From: CAYFJO01 sp964343305
GTDB taxonomy: Bacteria; Planctomycetota; Planctomycetia; Pirellulales; Pirellulaceae
Direction of reading: 5' to 3'
NCBI GenBank assembly: GCA_964343305.1
Contig: CAYFJO010000466.1
Span: 1 to 8,186 of the forward strand
Length of the DNA: 8,186 nt
Within the stretch, counting starts at the first letter, position 1, and each line of letters opens with the position of its first letter. The position numbers and the translations under genes were made by a program. Shown here one piece after another: positions 1-5,378 of this stretch. The notes below the pieces were generated by a model that was not told the DNA's origin, made no database searches, and saw nothing but the letters and a program-made list of their open reading frames with translations.

Positions 1-1159
1 GCAGGCTCGCTGTGAAAGCCATCCAATAGTGTTTTGATCGCAAGACACCAATCGCTAAGAAAATCGCCCAGCCGTTGTGGATCAGCGAAAGAAAAACTGC
101 AAGCGTGCTGCGTTCTCCTCCTGACATACCACCAGCCAGAGCCATCGGCAACGCCAAGAGGCAGATCAAGAAGGGTATTGCCACGACAACTATGATCGTG
201 ATGGCGGCTGGTAAGGCTCCACTCGGACGTGATGAACCGGGCTGAGAATCAACAACTAGGAGCGATTCCAACTTCGCCTCCGCGTCCCTTAGCTCGGCAA
301 CCATTTGTGAGAGCCGATCATCGGCGGGAGGCTCTGATGCTTCCAGCACAGCCGCCACTAGTGGTTCCTTGCTTGAGGCAAGTAGTCGTCCATTCTCCGC
401 AATCGCGGAAGCGGTCTTTGAAATCTCTTTAGCAAGTGACCGTGTGTTGTCGATTGTCTCAAGTCCAAGTGAAGATGCCAACGCCGCCTGCAACGCGGTA
501 TATTCAGTTTTCGCCCCGTCAACCTTGGTCTGCTGTTCAAGTACGTGTGAGCGTGCTTCGGCAATCTGCGATAGAACATCCGAAGTTGATTTGCATTCTA
601 CCGTCAATTCGGTACTCGATTCGATCAACGAGCGTCCAACGCCAGTGTCGATCTTTGGCAGCCTCAACTCGGCCATTTTAATCTTACCGGCTACGACAAG
701 TTGCTGAGCTTTAGCCTTCGTCTTGGCAACGAATCCTGCTTCATGGTCGGGCGTAAGTGACTCGTATTCGCGCCGCAGCTTCTCGATTTGATCGTTCGCC
801 TTGATTCTTTCGGCCAACACCTCTTCGTTCGCAACGTGACCGTCAACGAAGCCGATAAAGGCTGTTTGTCCAAGTGGCCTGCTAAATGTAAAGAGATGCT
901 TGGTGGCGTTAGACAGGAGCCTTTCTTTTTCCTTGATGTCTCGCTCTTTCGTTTCCAACTGCGATTTGGCATCAGATACGCCATCACGATGTTGTCGCAG
1001 GAGTTCTAATGCGTCTCGGACTGCCGCGTATTTCTCACGCATTTGTCGAGTCGAATCGTCGTTGATCTGGTCCGCATCAATGGAAATGATAGACTTGAAG
1101 ATCGAATCGCGAAGCTGCTCAACTCGTTCTCGTAGCTGTTCATCCTGATCTGAGTGCAT
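1..1159 (-). CDS. Coiled-coil membrane protein of unknown function (C-terminus cut by window edge)
   Basis: I do not recognise this family. The frame is open from an ATG at 1159 to the left edge, giving 386 visible codons and no stop. The start is supported by a GAGG ribosome-binding site at 1170-1167, seven bases upstream. Residues 1-85 and about 105-165 are rich in Glu, Lys, Arg and Gln with heptad-like spacing and are probably coiled coil. A further helical stretch covers about 190-300. A short Ser/Pro/Gly linker (about 305-315) leads to a strongly hydrophobic segment at about 317-343, and a second follows at about 352-373, so a helical cytoplasmic domain anchored by at least two C-terminal membrane helices is likely. 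No signal peptide or catalytic motif is visible. It lies 82 bases downstream of another membrane-protein gene on the same strand, so the two may be co-transcribed. The coding frame is confident; the function is unknown. Confidence 0.85.
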   Translation of the reverse strand, partial: MHSDQDEQLRERVEQLRDSIFKSIISIDADQINDDSTRQMREKYAAVRDALELLRQHRDGVSDAKSQLETKERDIKEKERLLSNATKHLFTFSRPLGQTAFIGFVDGHVANEEVLAERIKANDQIEKLRREYESLTPDHEAGFVAKTKAKAQQLVVAGKIKMAELRLPKIDTGVGRSLIESSTELTVECKSTSDVLSQIAEARSHVLEQQTKVDGAKTEYTALQAALASSLGLETIDNTRSLAKEISKTASAIAENGRLLASSKEPLVAAVLEASEPPADDRLSQMVAELRDAEAKLESLLVVDSQPGSSRPSGALPAAITIIVVVAIPFLICLLALPMALAGGMSGGERSTLAVFLSLIHNGWAIFLAIGVLRSKHYWMAFTASL

Positions 1160-1241
1160 TGGTTGACCTCATAGCGCGCCGGTAAGATGCTCATTACGCT
1201 TGACTGACTTGATTCTGACCGCCATCCGTCTCGCTCGTTCC

Positions 1242-2315
1242 TTAATCGTCGTCGATGCTCCCGCTATAAAACACGGTGATTCGGTATAATTTCCAAATAT
1301 CATCATCTGGTATGCTTGCCCTTGCCTCAACCCTGTCGCCTTGGGAAACCGAACTGGGAAAGCTCAGTTTGCGTGTTAAAAAAAATCCTCCCGAAGGACC
1401 GCGAGCCCGGAATGATAGTGTATGCTCGGTTTCAGGTATCGCCTGTTTGGCTGAGAGAACGATTGGAACGTGAACTACTGGCCCACGATAGGGGCTGTTG
1501 TCATCTACCTCCGGATGATTGCATTTCACAGCTTCAACGTATCTTGAGGCGGAGGCGTCTACACTGACTGAAGGTGGATCGACCTCAGCAAACATTTGCG
1601 TGCTCAACGCGGCGAACTCGGCGTCTGATTTCAGTCGTACTTCGACAGGTAAGTCGTCGAAGTCCTCTACGCCGTGCTCTTTCGCTAAAGTCTCCCTGAA
1701 CGACTTTTTAGATGCGTAAAAACGCGATTTGAAGTGTGCATAGATTGGGTCCGGCGTGATTATTGGGTCCGGGGTCATCGTTGGGGCGGTTCTATTTGGT
1801 CTGGCCGTGCTGATTGGTGGCGTCGTTGTTCTGGCAGGGATCAGGCTCCACGCAATCCAAGCGAGAACGATGGCGGAGATGACTGCAACAATCGACAGGG
1901 ATTTCGGAGTGCACAACTGGGCCAAGCGATGTTCGTTGTAGGATTCAATGTCGGAATCAAACGAGGCAATCTTCGCAAAAACAGATTCAATCCCGGCGAA
2001 ACGGTTGCTCAATTCGTCGTTCGTCAATCTCTGCTCGTAAGCATCCTTCCCAAGACGCAAATATGCACGCCGTAGGTCAATCGTCTTCAGTTTGAGCTTA
2101 CGAATTTCAGCAACCACTCTTCCGCTTGCGGCCTTTAACGAGACGACTGTTGTTCCACCTGCGGCCTTCAGGGAGGCGATTGTCTTGGCAGCAACACCAT
2201 CGTCGGCAGTCGTTTCAGGCTGTGAAATTGCGGGAGGAGAGCTAGCTTCCGTAGGTTTGTCGTCGGTCACCGGCTGTTCTTCTTCTGCCGACTCCCTTTC
2301 GTCGGAATCGCTCAT
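1242..2315 (-). CDS. Single-pass membrane protein with acidic N-terminal region, unknown function
   Basis: This is a 357-residue protein from the ATG at 2315, with a GAGG ribosome-binding site at 2324-2321, five bases upstream. A GTG two codons earlier (2321) overlaps that site and is a less likely start. Residues 1-45 are acidic and Pro/Ser/Thr-rich, probably disordered. Residues 46-70 contain a short tandem SLKAAGG / SLKAASG repeat. Residues 71-135 are helical and basic to mixed, with a motif of the form KLKLKxxDLRRAYLRLGKxAYE; I associate similar segments with planctomycete membrane proteins, but from memory only. One hydrophobic helix spans about 138-160. It is followed by a Thr/Pro linker with a doubled TPDPI and by a C-terminal domain (about 193-357) that alternates strands and turns and ends SGSIDDD. 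The lack of a signal peptide suggests the N-terminus is cytoplasmic and the C-terminal domain outside, with the helix as anchor. It is the first gene of a probable two-gene unit with the coiled-coil membrane protein downstream. Function unknown. Confidence 0.87.
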   Translation of the reverse strand: MSDSDERESAEEEQPVTDDKPTEASSPPAISQPETTADDGVAAKTIASLKAAGGTTVVSLKAASGRVVAEIRKLKLKTIDLRRAYLRLGKDAYEQRLTNDELSNRFAGIESVFAKIASFDSDIESYNEHRLAQLCTPKSLSIVAVISAIVLAWIAWSLIPARTTTPPISTARPNRTAPTMTPDPIITPDPIYAHFKSRFYASKKSFRETLAKEHGVEDFDDLPVEVRLKSDAEFAALSTQMFAEVDPPSVSVDASASRYVEAVKCNHPEVDDNSPYRGPVVHVPIVLSAKQAIPETEHTLSFRARGPSGGFFLTRKLSFPSSVSQGDRVEARASIPDDDIWKLYRITVFYSGSIDDD

Positions 2316-2363
2316 GAACACCTCGCTTGCAATGCTGGGCTACGTCAGGGTTCGACTGCACCC

Positions 2364-2392
2364 ATTCTACCGTGATCGCCACAGCAATGAAA
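2364..2392 (-). promoter_or_regulatory. Possible sigma70-type promoter for the two minus-strand membrane-protein genes
   Basis: Read on the minus strand, TTTCAT (2392-2387) and TAGAAT (2369-2364) are separated by 17 bases. The -10 hexamer matches the consensus at five of six positions; the -35 matches at only about three. Transcription would begin near 2357, leaving a leader of about 40 bases before the ATG at 2315. The site lies in the 163-base divergent gap shared with the CAP-domain gene, for which I could find no convincing promoter. This is a by-eye match, and planctomycete promoters are poorly defined. Confidence 0.3.
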
Positions 2393-2478
2393 TTATCACG
2401 AACAGCCTGGCGAGGCACGTCGGACTAAGGTAGAAACGAGCGAGACATCGCAGAAAAACGTCAATTTGGAACATTGTC

Positions 2479-3045
2479 ATGGTCCGAGGCCGAGTCGTCG
2501 CCTTTTTACTGTTCTTCGGAGCCACGCAATCTCTCGCCGCCGATGCCTTGAAGGATACTGCCGGGCACATCAACGTCGAACGTCGGAACCACGGCCTGCG
2601 ACCACTCAAGCACAACGACAAGTTGACTGCCGCCGCCCAATCACAGGCTGAATGGATGGCGAAGGTCGGCAAGATGCTTCATCTTCGCGGCAAACAACCA
2701 GGGAGCTTCGACGATTGGAAGAAGAGCCATCATCATCCTGTGAATCGAGTCATCCATGCCGGATACATCGAGTGGGATAAGCTGTTTGTGCTCAAGATCA
2801 AGGATGGCAAGCAGGTGCTTGTCGCGAAGCCCAAAGCCAATGAGCGTGTGGGCGAAGTGATCGCCCACGGCGATCCGAAATCAGGTCCAGGCCGGTTCCG
2901 GCCACAAGTCATTGTCACGGGCTGGATGAACAGCCCTGGTCATCGCAAGACGATTCTGACCACAGGCTACGAAGAGATTGGCGTTGGATTCGCCCGCACC
3001 AAACGTGGCGATGCGTTTTGGTGCGTGGTTTTTGGGAAGCGGTGA
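2479..3045 (+). CDS. Secreted CAP/SCP (YkwD-like) domain protein
   Basis: This 188-residue protein begins with a short basic and hydrophobic leader (residues 1-20, ending QSLA before ADA), which fits a Sec signal peptide cleaved after residue 20. The rest is a single CAP domain. HINVERRNHGLRPL (30-43) matches the first CAP helix. A His follows at 68, GEVIA (125-129) corresponds to the usual GENIA motif, and WMNSPGHRKTIL (149-160) matches the W-x-x-SPGHR-x-NIL signature, followed by EEIGVGFA (165-172) and the C-terminal strand WCVVFG. His68, Glu126 and His155 are candidates for the CAP cavity residues. The domain carries an insertion of about 45 residues between His68 and the GEVIA motif. Bacterial CAP proteins are exported; their biochemical role is mostly unknown. 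The ATG lacks a strong ribosome-binding site, but the frame has a stop at 2431 and no other ATG, GTG or TTG start before 2479. The stop codon lies one base from the stop of the convergent radical SAM gene. Confidence 0.92.
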   Translation: MVRGRVVAFLLFFGATQSLAADALKDTAGHINVERRNHGLRPLKHNDKLTAAAQSQAEWMAKVGKMLHLRGKQPGSFDDWKKSHHHPVNRVIHAGYIEWDKLFVLKIKDGKQVLVAKPKANERVGEVIAHGDPKSGPGRFRPQVIVTGWMNSPGHRKTILTTGYEEIGVGFARTKRGDAFWCVVFGKR

Positions 3046-3046
3046 G

Positions 3047-4132
3047 TCAGAACAATCGGAGTTGCCCAGACGAGCAGGTTGGCGGCTTGAAATGTCGGGT
3101 TTCGAGCGGCGGTCTTTTCTTGTCCAAGGAAAACTTCTTGGCGAAGACCTGGAAGGTCTGAGTGATTTGTTCGGCAAGCGGACCTTGGCCTCGCATTCGT
3201 CGCCCAAACTCAGAGTTGTTCATGTTGCCATCGCGCGTGGATCGGATACGTGATTCGATTCGGTCCTTCTTCAATGGTTGAGTGCGTTCAAGCCAATCGA
3301 CGAACACAGGACGCACATTGAGTGGCAAACGAAGCAGAACATGACTTGCGGAACGAGCACCGGCGTCGGCAGCAGCTTCGAGAATTGCTGGGATTTCACT
3401 GTCGTTCAGCCCTGGAATGATCGGGGCGATCATAACGCTCACTGGGATGCCCTCATCATTGAGTTGTCGTATCGTCCTCAACCGCGCCGATGGTGGGCTT
3501 GTTCTCGGCTCCATCGTGCGGGCGAGCGATTCATCCAGCGTAGTGATGCTTAGTGAAACGCTGACCACGCCGAATGCCGCCATTTCCTTTAGCAAGCCCA
3601 TGTCGCGGGCGACGAGCGCGTTCTTGGTGATGATTCCGATGGGCTGACGCGCTTCGAGAGCGACCTCAAGGCAACGACGGGTAAGCTGGTAGTGCCGCTC
3701 AGCCGGTTGGTAACAGTCAGTGACACCGGAAAACGCTATGAATTCTGGCACCCAACTGCTGCGGCAGAGCCAATCACGGAATAAGTCAGGTGCTCGATGT
3801 TTGACGAAGACCTTTGACTCGAAATCCAACCCCGCATTCATCCCAAGGTACTCATGGGTTGGTCTTGCGTAGCAGTAAACGCAACCATGTGAACAGCCTC
3901 TATACGGGTTGAGGCTGAATCGAAATCCCACGTCTGGGCTGTCGTTTTCCGCGACGATGGACTGCGAATTGTCGGGCAGATACTCCGTTTTGATCGACCG
4001 GCACGACTTCATGTAGTCGTCATCGAGTTCGACCTGTTCCCAATCTTCCTCGTATTGGACGCTTTCAAATCGGTTCGGCGGTTTGATCTGCGCCCCCCGC
4101 CCTTTGGCATGAGGTCTGTCTGTCTCGCTCAT
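3047..4132 (-). CDS. PA0069-family radical SAM protein (SplB-like)
   Basis: This is a 361-residue radical SAM protein from the ATG at 4132, which has an AAGG ribosome-binding site at 4144-4141, eight bases upstream. A GTG at 4165 would add 11 residues and cannot be excluded. The N-terminus carries the KGRGA...PPNRFE motif (10-23) typical of the PA0069 family, related to spore photoproduct lyase (COG1533). The [4Fe-4S] motif is complete: C80, C84 and C87 in RGCSHGCVYCYARPTHEYLG. FSGVTDCYQPAE (134-145), IITKNALVARD (167-177), SITTLD (195-200) and IPGLND (239-244) mark successive strands of the SAM barrel, and the ending RMRG...GQLRLF is also typical. Members are predicted to cleave S-adenosylmethionine to a 5'-deoxyadenosyl radical. 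The substrate is not established, and a DNA-repair role is only inferred from the SplB relationship. The gene is convergent with the CAP gene (1-base gap) and divergent from a broken paralogue. Confidence 0.95.
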   Translation of the reverse strand: MSETDRPHAKGRGAQIKPPNRFESVQYEEDWEQVELDDDYMKSCRSIKTEYLPDNSQSIVAENDSPDVGFRFSLNPYRGCSHGCVYCYARPTHEYLGMNAGLDFESKVFVKHRAPDLFRDWLCRSSWVPEFIAFSGVTDCYQPAERHYQLTRRCLEVALEARQPIGIITKNALVARDMGLLKEMAAFGVVSVSLSITTLDESLARTMEPRTSPPSARLRTIRQLNDEGIPVSVMIAPIIPGLNDSEIPAILEAAADAGARSASHVLLRLPLNVRPVFVDWLERTQPLKKDRIESRIRSTRDGNMNNSEFGRRMRGQGPLAEQITQTFQVFAKKFSLDKKRPPLETRHFKPPTCSSGQLRLF

Positions 4133-4222
4133 CTTCGCCACCTTGCCAGAAAGACTCCTTCGCACTTAGATTACGTCCCGTTGGTTGCCACAGTTTTCAT
4201 GCGCGATTGCAACCAGAAGAGT

Positions 4223-4251
4223 ATTGTACGAAAACCTCACCATGGTGAACA
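4223..4251 (-). promoter_or_regulatory. Possible promoter upstream of the intact radical SAM gene
   Basis: On the minus strand, TACAAT (4228-4223) is a good -10 hexamer. A weak -35 candidate, TGTTCA (4251-4246), lies 17 bases further upstream. The leader to the ATG at 4132 would be about 85 bases. The -35 candidate overlaps a perfect 12-bp palindrome. The call is by eye and tentative. Confidence 0.28.
4237..4248. promoter_or_regulatory. 12-bp perfect palindrome, possible operator
   Basis: TCACCATGGTGA reads identically on both strands. It lies between the divergent radical SAM gene and its truncated paralogue and overlaps the candidate -35 region on the minus strand. It could bind a dimeric regulator. 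A single short palindrome of this length can also occur by chance. Confidence 0.25.
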
Positions 4252-4347
4252 CTTACGCGAATTTGCATGTCGCCGTTTCCACAGATACCCACCCGAAAAC
4301 ATACGCCCTGGTCAGCAGTTGAATGAGCGGGGCTACAAGATCGTCTG

Positions 4348-5187
4348 GGATGCAGCTACTGCTATGCGCGCCCAACGCACGAGTATCTGGGGCTGAACGT
4401 CGGGCTGGACTTCGAGTCGAAAGTCTTCGTCAAACAACGCGCGGCCGAACTTCTGCGCGACTGGCTCGCTCGCAGTGATTGGCAGGCGGAATCGATCACG
4501 TTTTCGGGCGTGACCGATTGCTATCAACCCGCTGAACGTCATTTCCGTGTGACCCGATCTTGTCTGGAAGTTTGTCTCGAAGCGCGACAACCAATTTCGA
4601 TCATCACCAAGAACGCGCTGGTCACCCGCGATCTCGACCTGTTGAAAGAAATGGCCCACTGGAATCTCATCAACGTCGCCGTCAGCATCACGACACTCGA
4701 CAAGAAACTCGCCAGTTTTATGGAACCGCGGACCAGCATTCCTGAAGCACGGCTGCGTGCGCTGCGCGAATTAGGCGAAGTCGGCATCCCTACACACGTC
4801 ATGGCAGCGCCCGTTATTCCCGGTTTGAATGACAGCGAAATTCCCTCGATCTTGCGAGAAGCCAGCGGAGCGGGTGCCTCAACCGCTTCATACATTCTCT
4901 TGCGTTTGCCGCTCAACGTGCGACCGGTGTTCCAGGAATGGCTCGAACGCACGCAGCCTGATGCGCGGTCGCGCGTCGAATCCCGCATTCGGTCTACGCG
5001 CGACGGCGAACTAAGCGATTCCCAATTCGGAACGCGCATGCGCGGCGAAGGAGAAATCGCCAAACAAATCGAGAACACGTTTCGTGTGTTTGCCCAAAAG
5101 TATGGACTCGATGGTCAACCACCGACACTCGATTCGTCCAGTTTCCGCCGACCAACCTCTTCCACCGGCCAGCGGTACTTGTTCTAG
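4348..5187 (+). pseudogene. Truncated second PA0069-family radical SAM gene (N-terminus lost)
   Basis: The frame ending at the TAG at 5185-5187 encodes residues matching positions 83 to 361 of the intact neighbour, about two-thirds identical by hand alignment with almost no gaps. It keeps CYARPTHEYLG, FSGVTDCYQPAERH, SIITKNALV, IPGLNDSEIP, LLRLPLNVRPVF and a C-terminal GQRYLF. Upstream of the conserved GCSYCYAR the similarity stops. The two later cluster cysteines are present (codons at 4351 and 4360), but the first is missing, the surrounding codons read DRLG, and an in-frame TGA lies at 4324-4326. The roughly 80 N-terminal residues have no counterpart in the preceding sequence in any frame I checked. 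The only in-frame GTG (4510) would begin after the cysteine motif. The copy is therefore unlikely to make an active radical SAM enzyme. The open 3' part shows no further stops, so the damage may be recent or a truncated product may persist. It is head to head with the intact copy. Confidence 0.85.
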
Positions 5188-5201
5188 AAGCGGTTTCAAA
5201 A

Positions 5202-5269
5202 CCGTAGCCACGCTCGCCAGAGCGTGGGAAAGCCATGAAGAATCCGCGTTCTGGCGAACGCAGCTACGG
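5202..5269. repeat. REPIN-like pair of inverted hairpin repeats
   Basis: Two 26-bp units (5202-5227 and 5244-5269) are inverted copies of each other, identical at 21 of 26 positions, with a 16-base spacer. Each unit is itself a hairpin. The first has an 8-bp stem, CCACGCTC / GAGCGTGG, around a GCCA loop. The second has a 6-bp stem, GCGTTC / GAACGC, around TGGC. The outer ends, CCGTAGC and GCTACGG, pair across the whole element. Another small inverted repeat, CGGTTT / AAACCG, lies at 5191-5204, just after the pseudogene stop. No T-tract follows, so it does not look like an intrinsic terminator. The layout matches REP doublets (REPINs), which are usually dispersed genome-wide. The rest of the 191-base gap (5270-5378) shows no gene or clear site. 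Confidence 0.7.
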
Positions 5270-5378
5270 CTGTTCGCGCAGTTCCTGCCATCTGCTTGCG
5301 AGCGCGGACGCATCGCCGTATGCTCAACTTATTGCTTATTGGGCCCTCTTCGACATTGCCTCGACAGGAAACAGCAGG

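Noticed and set aside
369..707. Plus-strand ORF of 112 codons
   Set aside because: It is antisense to the coiled-coil membrane protein, whose minus frame is open for 386 codons with a good ribosome-binding site.
1734..2433. Plus-strand ORFs of 113 codons at 1734-2075 and 2092-2433
   Set aside because: They are antisense to the single-pass membrane protein; the Trp/Gly-rich translation is typical of a reverse-frame shadow.
4242..4322. Small plus-strand ORF of 26 codons starting inside the 12-bp palindrome
   Set aside because: It has no ribosome-binding site and no recognisable product, and it ends in the degraded region before the truncated radical SAM copy.
4055..4396. Plus-strand ORF of 113 codons overlapping the 5' ends of both radical SAM copies
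   Set aside because: Its first part is antisense to the intact radical SAM gene and its end is out of frame with the truncated copy. It does not supply the missing N-terminal motif.
4539..5078. Minus-strand ORF of 179 codons
   Set aside because: It is antisense to the truncated radical SAM copy, whose plus-strand frame is clearly homologous to the intact neighbour.
5191..5204. CGGTTT / AAACCG inverted repeat as an intrinsic terminator of the truncated radical SAM gene
   Set aside because: The loop would be only two bases, the stem is short, and no T-tract follows.
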